Shown here in pieces: positions 1 to 12,532 of a stretch of 64,000 nt of DNA. Position 1 is the stretch's first letter, and every line of letters starts with the position of its first letter. This stretch comes from Casuarina equisetifolia. Lineage: Eukaryota > Streptophyta > Magnoliopsida > Fagales > Casuarinaceae. Location: NCBI GenBank assembly GCA_028551475.1, contig CM052358.1:6326501-6390500 (forward strand), in the 5' to 3' direction. Made by a program: the position numbers and the translations under genes. Under the pieces are notes generated by a model. That model had not been told where the DNA came from, ran no database searches, and saw only the letters and a list, made by a program, of their open reading frames with translations.

Positions 1-3000
1 GATGGGCGATGTCGATTCATTATAATCATAACAAACGCAGCAATGAAAGTGATGACGAACTACTCTTGTCCGGGTTTCAGAAGTAAATTATAAGGATGGA
101 CCCAAAACAAAAAAAAAAAAAAAAAGGAAAAACCGAGACAGTAGTGTTGTTTCTCAAAGTTCAAAATTGGATGCCAAGTTGATGAAACAAAAACAGTAGT
201 TATTTGGCTTTTGAAACTTGTTTTTACAAAGCCAAGGAGGAAGTAAAAAGGTAAACGAAGAGTGTCAGCTTCTTAAATTCCATTACTTGTTTTGGTTACA
301 GTGTAGGTTTCCCTGGATTTTTCTAACTCAGTCGAAGTTTGGCTTCTTTAAAAGAAAGAACAAAATCACAAAAACCCAGGACGAATTTTCCAACTTGATG
401 AAAAACCCAGATTACACTGCCAGTATTTTCATCAATATAGCTTCAATTGCGCTGCTATTTCTTTCAAAAGATGCATTCAAAGTCACTCAAAACCAGTGGT
501 ATACAACACAAAACTTTTGAGGAAATAAAACCCATTAAGTTCAGCAAGATAGAAATCAATTATAAGTAAGATGAGACTCACAGGGCACAGAGTGTTACAG
601 CCCATTGAAAGCTGCCATGAGATTCGCTTGATCGTTCCGCAGAAGTGGAGGATTCATCGAGTGCCGCATGCCCAAACCTTGCAACCACTTCATCAAATCC
701 CATCCCCAGATTTTCCATCTTCGCCATGCCTATCTTTCAAAGCAACTCATGAAACTCTGCCCACCGTGACCATTGGTGATCTGGGTCTCCTCTTTTTCCT
801 TCCCACTTTCCCCCACCTGGAGTGATTGGGGTCCAGATCCAGTGAGGTCAGGAAATTCGAATGCCCGTACGATTTTGCAAAATATGTCTCCACGTGGCAC
901 ACTCACAGCCGCTGATCTCCTCTGTCACTGTCTTCTTACTCCCGACTTCCGGATTCTCCGGATTTGGACATACATTCTCGTACGCGGTATTTGAATCTTC
1001 TTCCGGTATCATCAAGCCACGGTATTTGAATTTACTCGTTAACGATAAATGATTTAAGCTCAAATTCTCCGCTGAACTCTGATTTTCATATCACATTGGA
1101 AGATCTTCCAATTGCATTGCAATCGTAAAGAAAATTCTCCCAGACATTCCATCGTAGAATGCAGTTTAGTACAGGCTTCGAGAGTAAAAGGTAAGCAGGC
1201 TGGTTGCAAGATGTGAGTCCCAGCACTGACTGCTTTTCCACAAGAAATATTTTCTCTCGAATCTCATCTTGCTTTTCCAAAAAGATTATGCACCAAAGTA
1301 CCAAACAGTAGGATGCTGACAAACAACAGGCGCAGCAGGGCAGTCAAAAGCTTGCTTCGGCACGAAAAGTTAGAGAATTATCTTCCATTATCAATTCATG
1401 GTAGAATAATCCTCCAATGAAGACGAGAAATTGTTCATGTCATTTTTTACTTCTAAATTCACGTAGAAAGCAATCAAAGACAAAGCTAGCTTACCCATTT
1501 TTCTTCTCCTGATCATTGACTGAACTAAAGCTCCAATAGATTTCCTCCCACGTTTGTCCTACCAACAACCTTTTGGCTAAACTATGTGTCCTAGGTTTCT
1601 ATGGCGCGGGTGTCAGTAGGCAGCCCACATCTTCCGATGTGCTTAAAATATATAATCAGCCGTAGTTTTAGGGTCATTTTGCAAACCTTGAGGTTCACAC
1701 AGCTTCTGACAGCAGTAAGTAAGGTCTTTATCGTCTAGAAATGATAACAATAAAAAAATAATGAAGGTTTAAGTCTTCTTCCCGGCAAATTTCTCTTTAG
1801 GATTGAATAAATCCTCTCCAATTTTTAAAAAGATCGTACATTTCCAAATTGTTTGAGCACATAAACCCAACGGAGATCTAAATGAATTTACAGTAAAAGG
1901 TTGTCCGAGCTCATCAATTTTGTCATTCTTATGGAGCATATTGTTAAGACATATACAATGAGCTTTACATTAATAAAGAATGTATTAAAAATCATGTTTA
2001 TAAAATAATGTGTTTCATTATCTTGACTTTTAGGTTAAATAATAGAGTACTTAATATGATATCAAAACCACAATTTTTTTTAATATTTTTATGAGCTTTT
2101 ATTGATTTGAGTATACACACTATTCACATAATACAGTATTATGATGGCCTAATAAGTTGACTATAAGAAAGCATGTTAAGATATGATAAAAAAATCTTAT
2201 ATTGTTAAAAAATATATTAAAAATATCTTATTTGTAAAAGAATAAGTTTCATTATTTTTTAAATCAACTTTTAAATTGAATAATAATGACCACTAAGACA
2301 AGTGACCACATTGTTCGTACTAAGAACTCCAAAGGACCAACCGTGTGTTGGCAAACTTAGGTTTAAAGTTCCCAAATTACTCGTTCTTAAAGAGTGTAAG
2401 ATCGTTAACCTGTTGTTCCATAGTGCTAGTGAGGGTGACTAAAATTATTCTTCCTAATAAATAAAAATGGAGGTAAGCCAATTACTTTTATAACATCTAC
2501 AATATCTATTTTGTGGTCCTCAATCAGTCTGCTGGACCTTAGTTGTCAAGCAGTTAAAGCAATAAGCATTTTTTGGAGTATGAGTTAAATTACGGAGACC
2601 CAATTCTTTTACCAGTTTAAATAATTGTAGTTAAAATCAATGAGAAAACGTCAAATCAATGTTATTAATGTAGAATTACTAAATTTTATATTACTTTTTA
2701 AATCATCAAGTATCCTATAAAAAAAATAAGTATTCGCATAAAAAGAGCTCATTGTCCATCAAGAACACTAAAATGAGAACAAAGAAAGACTTAAGTAAGT
2801 AATTAACCAATGGTTATACTTATAACAAGTACATATAGCAATGTAGGATGAACTAAAATGAAAATTGATCATTTAAAGGACACCATGAGAAAATAAATTT
2901 TCAGTCTACTCCACAAAACACATCGCATTAAAATGGAGACATGTGGTATATCTATATGGCTATAAGTGTCTTTTCCTATAAACTCTCATTTTCAGTTTTG

Positions 3001-3775
3001 AGATAGAACTCATTTTATTTTTTTGATGAATTTATGCAAAATACTGTATGGGTATACATCTCGAGGAAAGAATCACCTAGATGATCTCATGGATGTCCAT
3101 TATTCCTGCTTACATTGTTCCCGATAAGGAAAAGATGGTTCTCTTAACCTTTAAGCTACTATTAGTGTTTCTTTACCCCCATTTATCCTCAGATGATTAG
3201 ATCCCCACAACTATGCTTCAACTTGAAGCGTAGATAGGAAATGGTGGGGTTCTGTGCAGTTGAATGTCTGCTTCTTCAGTAAGTGCAATGATGAAATGAG
3301 AGATAATCTTCTTTACCAAACTCAAATCATGATTAGCGGCATAAACTACCGAAAGTACTAACACTACGAAATGTGAAGGGATGAGTTAGGCAGCATTAAA
3401 TAACAAAGATCTAGAATCCGTCAAGGTAAAAACTAAAGTTCTATGAATTACTTAGTGGAGAATAGTGGCGATGATTGATCTAAGAAATCTACAAAATGTC
3501 TTTTTAAAATGAGAGAACTAAAAATTGCCACGGGATTGCACACATAGAGAAAAAGACAAATTGTTTATTTGTTTGCAGAAATTTTCACATATGGATGATG
3601 ACCCTACAATCACTTTTACAAACAGGATTCTACAGAACCTTGTACAATTTGATTCTATACAAACAGTGATCTAGAGAATACTTATGGTGACATTGGAAGA
3701 TGCTTAAACTCAACCACAAAGCACGTTATCATTTTTAACCCACAAGCACATTGCTTAGAATTTCATTTCCAAAGA
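1..3775. other. AT-rich intergenic region
   Basis: No confidently recognised gene. A possible two-exon micro-gene at 412-727 on the minus strand is listed separately. About 1980-2060 and 2210-2290 are loosely similar AT-rich stretches and may be fragments of one old repeat. From 2300 to 3770 I see only short, chance-like open frames. Confidence 0.5.
412..727 (-). CDS. possible two-exon small protein (61 residues), unrecognised
   Basis: I do not recognise this protein. On the minus strand an ATG at 725-727 opens a frame of 48 codons that runs into a strong GTGAGT donor (exon 582-727). After a 130-base intron, a CAG acceptor joins in frame to a short exon (412-451) ending in TAA, giving 61 residues. 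The first two thirds are hydrophilic and acidic, with a Ser/Glu-rich stretch (DESSTSAERSSESHG). The last 20 or so residues are hydrophobic and could be a C-terminal membrane anchor. The donor is good, the polypyrimidine tract is weak, and no homologue comes to mind. It could equally be chance or a gene relic. A G-box-like CACGTG lies upstream near 891. Confidence 0.22.
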
Positions 3776-3781
3776 TTTATT
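3776..3781 (-). terminator. poly(A) signal of the CML41-like gene
   Basis: A minus-strand AATAAA lies about 20 bases downstream of the TAA stop at 3801-3803, which implies a very short 3'UTR. Confidence 0.45.
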
Positions 3782-3800
3782 CAGAAAGACAAGTGACGAA

Positions 3801-4364
3801 TTAAGCCATCATTTGGTGAAACTCGTTATAATCAAGGACTCCGTTCCCATCGGTGTCGTACGCTTGAATCATGGCCTTGCACTCCTCGTACGATTTCGTA
3901 TCTCCAAGGCGATGCAACATCCTTTGGAGGCTCCTGGGAGTTATACACCCTGAACCTTTCTCCCACTCGTACATCTCAAAGGCCTTCTTCAGGTCCTCAT
4001 CACCGTCATCGTTCCTTTTCATCAGCTTCAAGAAGTCTTGGAAGTCCAGGAGCTTGTCCCCGTCCGAGTCAAGATCATCGATCAACCCCTGCGCGTCTTC
4101 GTAGGACATGTACTCTCCGATCGATCCGAGGTATGCTCTGAGCTCTACCGCCGAGATTTTCCCATCCCGGTCTCCATCAAAATAGTTGAAAACTTCCTTG
4201 AGCTCGTCTTCCCTCGTTCTGCACTTGGGTGTGCTCGGCGACACAGGAGATCTAGGAGAGTCCAAAGGACTCGAGCCCGACTTTGATCCGCGGCGCTGGA
4301 GGCTTACCCTAAGGCTTTTGTTAGCGAACCATTTTGCCTGTTTGGTAACTTTATCTGTCGCCAT
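3801..4364 (-). CDS. CML41: calmodulin-like protein, CML41-like
   Basis: Intronless gene for a 187-residue EF-hand Ca2+ sensor. The first 50 or so residues are a basic, Ser/Pro-rich extension (RRGSKSGSSPLDSPRSP), followed by two EF-hand pairs. EF1 (loop D63-E74, DGDRDGKISAVE) and EF4 (D170-E181, DTDGNGVLDYNE) have complete Ca2+ ligands. EF2 (D99-D110, DSDGDKLLDFQD) has Asp instead of Glu at position 12 and Lys where Gly is usual. EF3 (about 132-144, EWEKGSGCITP) has lost its ligands. This architecture and the motif KGSGCITP match Arabidopsis CML41, a pathogen-induced protein reported at plasmodesmata that promotes callose deposition; that role is inferred by family. The ATG at 4362-4364 is the first in frame, with a TATA box 52-60 bases upstream. 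Confidence 0.88.
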   Translation of the reverse strand: MATDKVTKQAKWFANKSLRVSLQRRGSKSGSSPLDSPRSPVSPSTPKCRTREDELKEVFNYFDGDRDGKISAVELRAYLGSIGEYMSYEDAQGLIDDLDSDGDKLLDFQDFLKLMKRNDDGDEDLKKAFEMYEWEKGSGCITPRSLQRMLHRLGDTKSYEECKAMIQAYDTDGNGVLDYNEFHQMMA

Positions 4365-4415
4365 TGAAGTCGCCTTAGTTTTGCTCCTTCAATAAACAGA
4401 GTAACATGCCAGTCC

Positions 4416-4423
4416 TTTATATA
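4416..4423 (-). promoter_or_regulatory. TATA box of the CML41-like gene
   Basis: On the minus strand the sequence reads CTATATAAAGG, about 55 bases upstream of the ATG. This is a good TATA element and implies a short 5'UTR. Confidence 0.55.
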
Positions 4424-4429
4424 GAGAAT

Positions 4430-6380
4430 GGAGAGGGACTTTGGTTTAACTTGCAAAGAGTTTTTTAAACAAATCCTCCGCCGAACTAACAATGAAATTG
4501 CTCCGTTGAAGATGTGCGCTTGCGTAGACGTTGTTGGTGGAAGGAAAGTGCATGGCAGCTTCCTAAGGGTCCCGGGAATTAATTGAATACTATCTTTCAC
4601 GTCATACACAAGGGACAGCTCTTTAGGGGGGGTGAAAAGCACGAGGCCAAGGTTGCTTCAGGAAAGATGATTAGAGAAAGGCCTGTACCTAATAACATGA
4701 CAAATTAAAGAAGAAAAGAAGGCATGGAAGCTACCATTAAAGCTTGAACAGCGTCAAAATTGACTAAAAACTTCTTGCCTAACCATATCGGTAAGTTGAG
4801 TGCTGTTATAGTGGGTTTCCTAATTAATCAGTTCTTGTGGAATAAAGGACCATGGCCTAAAACGCAGTCTTCCGCTGCTGCAGAACCACGCCAATACTTT
4901 CACTTTCCTTTTCTCTTTGGCTCTCTTTTCTTTTTCGTTGGTGGTAGCCGAGGGAGCAAGAGGGCGAATAAAGGAAACTGCTCTGGCAAAGATCCACCTC
5001 TGGTCATCTCTTTCCAGAAAAGACGTGATGATACAGTGAATTTTTCAAACTAAAACAAACAATTTAAAAGCTGGGAAAAGTTTAAAGAGCCGCATAACCA
5101 CAATGGCCAACTTTCATGTGATCCACATCAATATGCATTATGCCAACAGAAATACAATAATAGAGGTTTCCGTATGCACCTCCTTAAGAAAGTGGTAACC
5201 TAACTGTAAAACTTAAACACGTATTAAAGCACCTTCAGTGGCTAGAATCTTGTCATTATAAGAGATTGGGCAAGCCAAGTTTAGAGAAATGATTTGAGAT
5301 ATTGATAAGGTGGATACCCCATACATTTAATGCTAGGCATAATGAGCATTAGTACCTTAGAACGTATAGATCTCATTCATAAGATCACTTCCTATATTCC
5401 AGTTGAGAAAATCACATTTTCAAGTATTGTAGAAAAAAGAGAAAAAAAAAAAGAGAAAAAACTAAACATCATATTTCAAACAAAAATATGAACAATTTTT
5501 TGTGTTTTGTTGTGTTGTTGTTTGGCACGATTGTATAGGTACAGAAGTTGACCACTCTTGTGATCCTGTCGTAGATGTAATGTGTTATGTAATTGGTTTA
5601 CTCTTAAACTAATGCATTTTTTAGTCTCGTAATTAACTCATTTAACTCACTTCTACCCCTGCAATTCATCGATTTCATATTTAGCACAGCCATCGTCATT
5701 ACACTGAAATTTGCAGTCTTTCAAAGCAACTAAAGATCTTAATATGCTTTCGTTTCCAAAATAATGACATAAAATGTCGCTTGTATGACCTGCCGGCCTT
5801 CACTATCTGTACATGAAAAACAAAAGCTTTCTCATTGAAATTTCACTGGATAAAGAAAAGAAGAATCTGAGTCATGGCGATCATTCAATGGGTAAAATGA
5901 GGTGGCTCGAATTTTCGGCCCTTTTCGTCATCGCCAATGGTATTACTTGGAAAAGTTGCTTTTCGTGATAAGAAAGGCTACGTAGAGGAACCGAAATGCT
6001 GCCTATGACGTTCACTCTATTTGGTACATATCGTGTGTGGCTAGAGTATTTCTGTTTATTTTATCTTTACGACGTTTTGGATAAGCTTCGGAGAGTTCAA
6101 TTATGAGCTAAAAATTGGTGTTCAAATTACAATATGAGCTCGGCCCAAGGAATGAATGGTAAGAACTAGGCCTATCCCAAAAATCTCTCTGTCAAAGAGC
6201 CATTTCGATGTTCACATTGTGAGCAGTCCAAAGCATTCCATCGGGATGAAATTCGATGTTTATTCTAGGAGTAAAGGCTAATTTGCCCGAATTGTCATAT
6301 TATTTGTAGATAGTCCTCCAAAAATTTGATGTTATCTTTATCAATTTTCTAACTTACAAAAGACGCACAAGTTTTTACTT
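4430..6380. other. intergenic region
   Basis: No gene or repeat family recognised. There is some AT-rich sequence and a purine run near 5430-5460. Confidence 0.4.
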
Positions 6381-6381
6381 G

Positions 6382-7541
6382 AACTATCTAGATCATTCTT
6401 AAATTAAACATAAAAATAAATGTAAAAAATAACCGACCAATGCTAGTGACCGTGTCAACCACCCCAGCCTAAATCAATCTCACAGTTTAAAGAAATAGTA
6501 CAATTGTCCCCATGTTTTTCTTTCGTCATTTATAATTTTAAACGATAATAGATGATGTCCATGTCAAATAATGTCATAGGATGCCAATTGCTAAAAGACT
6601 AGTTAAGTCAAATATCACAAATGTAGAAGGTAGCTTTCTTCATTTTTGAAGTCCTCCATTTATAGCCGAAGCAAGATCGGACTTTTGCATATGCCATTAT
6701 CACCAGTTGAAATAATATCTTGGAAAAGCTGCCCTTCTGTTGTTATTCAAATGCATTATTGGGACCGCGTATGACATCAATGGAGAAAAGAACCTCACAA
6801 GCATAATGTCAGGGCCATGTATGACCTTCCCCGACACACCAAAGAAGAAAACCATCACATGGTTACACTAGAGTAATCAAATTTCCATCTAAATTCTTCC
6901 CTTTGATTTATGACTCGGTCAGTTTTTCAGTTGATTTTGATAGAAGTAGGTTGGGATTCACTTTCATGGATCACCTTTGTGATTGACTCTCAACTGGGAT
7001 ATTTCTTGATTTTTTTTTTTTTAATATATACACTTTTGGTGTTGAACTTAGGACTAAAAGGTTCTAGGCAACACCTTATTATTTCCTTATATGCCATTCA
7101 AATACAAAAGAAAAAAAAGATTTAATTTTTTACTTTAACTTTCATAACATTTCTAAAAATACTCTAAGCCATTAATTTTGATTTTCACAAGTAGGTCTCT
7201 GCAACAATGAGAGAAAATGAATATTTTCATTAGAAGTTCATAATTTTGTTTAGAATTTCTTTTAATGGTAGATTCATATATAGCATTGTATTGTTGGCAC
7301 AAATATCTTGTTTGATTCTTCTACTTCATTGGTTGTTATATGCATTTTTCTTTCTGCTATAGTTGTCTCAAATCTAAGCCTGTAAAAATTATTCCGGCGA
7401 GTGTGTGTGTTCTTTTCACTTCATCCTCCCAACGAGGCTCAGGATTTAAGAACCCGTGTCTATCATACCTAACTATGGAGTGGTTTCTCAAAGGAAAGGA
7501 CTTCCCAACAAAAAGGCATGGCCTTCTAACCTGCCTGGAAA
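6382..7541. repeat. direct duplication, copy 1
   Basis: A segment of about 1.16 kb whose successive blocks recur in the same order and orientation in 7542-8980. Examples are the block starting AACTATCTAGATCATTCTTA at 6382 and 7542, the block around GGGCCATGTATG near 6810 and 8490, and the block around CATTGGTTGTT near 7328 and 8752. Divergence is considerable (roughly a fifth of bases plus indels), so the duplication is old. I recognise no coding function in either copy. Confidence 0.7.
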
Positions 7542-8980
7542 ACTATCTAGATCATTCTTAGATCAAATATAAAAGCAAAACGAACAAAAAGGTTAACCGA
7601 CCAACTCTAGTGATTGGGTCAGCCAACCCAACCTAAATCACTCCATCAATTGTACAATTGTTTCCATTTTTTCCATTTTATTTATTTATTTATTTCTAGT
7701 TTGAATGACAATAGCAACAACCAATCGAGATATTTTAGGATTTTAAATAAGAATTCATATGCAGGTTACGTGCATTTTTTGTTTGTTATGTATACTGTCA
7801 AACAACAATAGTGGATATCAATTTCAAAATATTATAAGGTGCCAATTACTAAAAAAGTAGTGAAGTCAAATATTACAAAGTAACCCCAACAAAGAAAGCA
7901 AATAGAGGTCGTTGTCTAATGTTAGAATATGAAAGATATGGTAAAGTTGTTGAATTTCATCTTTGTCTATTAAGATCCATATGAAAGATATGGTAAAGTT
8001 GTTGAATTTCATCTTTCTCTATTAGGATCCTATAGTTATTTATGTAGTTTTTTGTTCCCTGTTGAACTACTCCACTTATACCGGAAGCAAAATTGGACTT
8101 TGCATATGCCATTCTCATCACTTAAACTAACACATAGAAGAACTATTTTCAATTTGTTAAATATATCCAAAATATAACTTGAAAGCTAGTTGATAAGTTG
8201 GAAAAACATTTTGTCTTTAAATAATATCCCCAAATTATTAAGCATATTTTCTGTTTCAAAGTTAAACAGAAGTTAAAGTGAATTAATCTAAATTCTAATA
8301 TCATGTTAAATAAATTTAAAATCTCACTCGAAAATTAATTTATGAGAAAAAATAATTTTTTTTACTTAAATACTACACATGGATTTAATCATGAATTTTC
8401 GTCCTCAACGCTGTTATTATTGAAATTCACCGTTACCAAGGGACCACTAGCGACATCAATGGAGACAAGAACCTCGTAGGCTTAATGTATGGGCCATGTA
8501 TGGCCTTCCCCGTGTACGCCAAATAAGAAGAGCATCATAGGGTGAAACTAGTTAAATTGAAAGTATATTACTAGAATAAATATCATTTGGTAGAAGCTCA
8601 ACAAGCAGATAATCGATTACCCATCTAATTTTTACTTTGATCTACGATTCAGTCACTTTCATGGATCACTACGGAAATTTCTTCATAGGGTTGATTCATA
8701 TATTCACACCTCTGTCATTGTGTTGGCGCAAATATCTTGTTTGTGTACTACTTCATTGGTTGTTGTATTCATATTTCTGAATATTTTGTGTGTTCTTAAA
8801 TCTAAGCCTGTAATATTATATTGGCCGGTGTGTTTGTGTGAGTTTCCTTTCATCCCCAAGGAGGCAGAGGGATTCATCAACCTTTCCGCCATACCTAGTT
8901 ATGGAATGGGTTCTGAAAGGAAAGCACTCCTGAACATAAACTGCATGGCCTTCTATCCTGCCTGGAAAAGTTCGGCCCAC
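7542..8980. repeat. direct duplication, copy 2
   Basis: Second copy of the segment at 6382-7541. It is longer because it contains extra AT-rich sequence (about 8130-8400) and an internal 52-base tandem duplication (7927-8030). The best conserved stretch is 8700-8960, matching 7280-7540, where both copies keep a partly similar open frame that I cannot assign. Confidence 0.7.
7927..8030. repeat. 52-base tandem duplication
   Basis: Two near-identical units in tandem, the second starting 52 bases after the first; both begin ATATGAAAGATATGGTAAAG. There are only a couple of differences, so this is much younger than the surrounding kilobase duplication. Confidence 0.85.
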
Positions 8981-9219
8981 CGGCAACCAAAAACCATACC
9001 TACCCGAAAGGAAGCCCAACTCATAGTCATCATCACTCTAAATATTTCTTTAACTCGACCGTTTGCTCCTTTTGTTACGCAACTATGAACACGACATATA
9101 ACACTATGCCACTGGCTGTGGGTTGTACATGCTGTGAAGCAAACAACGAAGTTTCCTATCAAACGCGGCTTGACTCGGCAAGTTTACCACTTCACACAGT
9201 CTTACTAAATGGCCGCAAG

Positions 9220-9896
9220 TGTTGGGTTGGTCCAGCTCATATTTGAGAATTTATTATTAGGTCTAATTAGGGTAATATGACCTTAAGGTTTAAAAAGAAA
9301 AATATATGATTTTTTCTTAGAGAAAAAGGTAAGTGGTCGTAAAAAAGAAAAGAGGGAGAGAAAAGAAAAGAATAAAATTTCGTAGGAATTAGAGGACCTG
9401 CGCAGCATTTGATCAAATGTCTAATCGAGATCTATCCGTGGTCCGACTGAGCTGATTTTTTGTCAGCAGGTTTGGGATTGGGTGTTTTTCATTGTGAACG
9501 GTTGGATCATTGTTTGGAGTTCTTAAAGTTAATAAATCTTGGTAAAAAATTTGAGTGATATTTTTCTAACTTTTCTTAGTTAAGTTACTATTTACAACTT
9601 ATTTTTCACTATTTATTGGTAATTCTATTATTGTTGAATTAGTAAATCTTAGTCCTATTGCTATTGTTAAGGACTTGATTGGGTTGTAACTTAATGATTT
9701 ATATAATGGAGATTATGGTGGATTCCGTGATCGATCCTATGGTTTTTATCCTTCATATTGGAGAAATTTTCTACGTAGAAATTCTTTTGTGTTGATTGTG
9801 TTTTGCTTATTTTACTTATAATTCAAATACATCATTAGTATTTTAATATTTCCTCGTAGGTTCAATCAAAATGAAAAACTCTATACGTTCCCAGTA
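9220..9896 (+). mobile_element. solo LTR, probably Copia type
   Basis: A 677-base segment begins TGTTGGG and ends CCCAGTA (imperfect inverted ends). It is bracketed by an exact 5-base direct repeat, GCAAG, at 9215-9219 and 9897-9901. The 3' part (TCTACGTAGAAATTCTTTTG and following) looks like the R-U5 end of a plant Copia LTR. No internal retrotransposon sequence adjoins it, so it is best read as a solo LTR left by recombination between the two LTRs of an older element. Confidence 0.7.
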
Positions 9897-9901
9897 GCAA
9901 G

Positions 9902-12438
9902 TTCCTGTCAACCACAGAAATTGTTCATCTTCAGAAGATGGCTTGTGTATGAACGTCTTTCACGTGTAACTTTCAGCACTTGGGTCTTATCTTCTGGACT
10001 GTTCGCTACTTTGTTTAAATTACATACATCGCCTTCATCTACAAGCTGCCGTGTGACGCGCAGAAACGAAATTATATACATCGCCTTCAAACAAGACAAG
10101 AATTTCTCCGAGCTGCTGCGTGACACGCGGAAACCATGGGACGCGACGAAGTTATCCGAGAAAAGCTGAGAAGATAAACTTGAAACCTCATAGGCTACGT
10201 GCCCGACCATTTCCACTCGTGTCGCACACCAGTGTTCTCCAAGTTGCAGCGTACCGTCGCCGCTCTTGTCTTTTTGCCACCTGCCAAAGGGATTAGACTC
10301 CTGCTTTTCCACACCTTTATCTTCAGTGACAGCATTGACAAGGAAGCGGTTGCTTGTAGTTTAGCAGCCCTGGCGGTAACTTTATTACTGGTGGCGTGCC
10401 CCATGAGCAGTATCGTGGGGGCGATGACCATATCGTTGAGCTTTCAAAAGATAGACCAATGGGCAGCACGAGTTCTTGCTTTCTTCGAGTATTGTTAGAG
10501 ATAATGGCTCGCCATAATTACAAACTTGAACTAGTCTTAAGTGTGGAGAGCGATGAGCAGGGCACAGTAAAAAGGGTAGGAATCATTTCTTGTCAAGAGT
10601 TGGACAACAAGCTAGACAGGTTAAGTAATTATTGGGGGTTCTTCAATGTTTACGTATTATACTTGAATGTTCCAGAAAAGTCTATCAATTCAAAAGATGA
10701 TGTTAAAATATCGAATCACCTGAATCTTTTTAGTGTCACTTTTCTCTTCTTTTTTTTTTTTCAGGAAATACAATGAACAACCAAGAAACATGTACATGGA
10801 TCAATCTGGAGGCCAGGTTCATCCTCATTTGAGACAGACCAATAGGTAGCATGCGTACAGTTCTGAAGTTGTTCGTGTCGGGATTGAATTTGGCCAGATT
10901 CATGGGTTTGATTCATAGCGCCTTGTTCACTGACAAAAGCAAGCCAAGTTTTGCATTATTATTAGATGTTGTAACTGCTTTTTTTTTTTTTTTGGACGAC
11001 ATAATAGAAGAAAACAAGTACATGTTCATTTCCTCATGTTGCTTCTACAGATTCACTCGCTTAAGCATCTAGAATCTTTGTATTTTTCTTTTCCCTTTTT
11101 AAATTATTTTTGGGGGTGTTCAGGGTTGGAAAATCTGTATCTTTTCTACGGTGGAACGGTTGTCAGAATATGCCATTTCCTTCTATGAAATGTTATGATT
11201 AATGACGGGAAAAATGCTCAATAAGTGGTAAACAAACTTGCCATAAAACATCCATACAAAGTGAAAAAGGGGGAATATCTGGAATGAATTTATGATGGTA
11301 ACGATGACTAATCCATTGATCCATGACAACCTTCATAGTGGGTGGTATCCCAATGAATTATATAAATGGCGACTCTTGCAGAAAGCACGACACGTAGGGC
11401 CAAGAAATTGAAATTTAGGCATGAGTTGGGAGAAAGAGTTGATAATTTTCATGCTTTCATCATGCGAGAATGGAATTGCCCCTTTTGATCTTCTCATTCG
11501 AATGCCATATGCCAAAATTTGACAGTGTGAAGTTTTAGAGTCAGAAATACTGAAAAAGGCATCCTGTTTATTAGGAAAATGTTAGCATGTTTCTCCTCTC
11601 AGCTACTGTAGCAGGAAAATTCCGGATCTTTAGCGGCAGATTCTTATTCAGGAAAAGAGATTTCCTTCCTTAAACTTTGTGATTGGAATGATCAAGTAGT
11701 GTACAAGTTGCAAACGGTAAACCAGAAAAGTTAGTAAAGAACATATTTTTCTCAGTAGTGTGGTACAATCTTCACACATTTTTTATTTTATGTCTAGGTC
11801 TTTGCAGATCCCGCTCTCGAGTAGCGCACAAGTTGTCGAAGGTGACTCATAAAAAAGTTGAAAGTTCAGATAAAAACGCTTTTGTTAATGCAAAGCGAGA
11901 GATTACGATGAAGAGAAGAGAGTGGAAAGTGGATGACTGCGACTCACGATTTAATACATGATGATGAGTACAGAGCCGAAATTTTGTCCATGGCAGCACT
12001 TGGTTTTCCAAACAAGGCGCTTACTTATTGATTAAGCAGCCTGCGAATCTACGTCTCTTTGTAAGGCTGAGTTCATAAAACAAGTAGGTGAAGGAAAAAC
12101 TGTGATATGGAGGGGGTGGGGAGGAGACAGTATGTTTCCCGAAAGTGTCATCATCTTCTCGACATCTTGCTCCGATCAGCATTCCGTGACTTGTTTTGTC
12201 TGACCGATCTCCACCGTCAACGAAAAGAATCAATAAGAAGAATATGCGTGGCACCGTACAATAAGTTCTAGTTTCTTTTTCGCCTGCACAGAAGTGTAGA
12301 GGCATCATAAGACAGAATATGCGTACCACATGATAGCTTCGCTTGCTTTTGTTTATTTACGGTTTACCCATTAAGGACAGGGACTCAAGGGGGGGATACT
12401 TAGTTTCCAAATGATTCACTACTGCTTGTTATTTAGCG
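9902..12438. other. intergenic region, unassigned open frames
   Basis: Several overlapping open frames occur at 9908-10776 on both strands, the longest being 134 codons on the minus strand (9908-10312). I recognise no domain in any of them. The higher GC at 10200-10450 suggests a degraded gene or transposon piece, but I cannot name it. From 10800 to 12430 nothing further is supported, except that the last few hundred bases must include the PQ-loop promoter. Confidence 0.35.
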
Positions 12439-12445
12439 TATAAAT
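12439..12445 (+). promoter_or_regulatory. TATA box of the PQ-loop gene
   Basis: TATAAAT lies 88-94 bases upstream of the ATG at 12533. It is followed by a GA-rich leader (12508-12532), as is common in plant 5'UTRs. Confidence 0.5.
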
Positions 12446-12532
12446 TTATTGCCATTTTTTGCTTTAAAAGCATCGCCACCCTTTCCAAACAGAACAACAC
12501 TAGTGGGGGAGAGGGAGAGAGAGGGGGAGAGA

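Noticed and set aside
1619-1660. snRNA-type promoter (CCCACATC followed by a TATA-like element)
   Set aside because: The upstream element does not match the plant USE well, spacing is wrong, and no snRNA sequence follows.
9908-10312. 134-codon minus-strand frame as a gene
   Set aside because: No domain recognised, overlaps equally open frames on the other strand, and no clear start, splice or promoter context.
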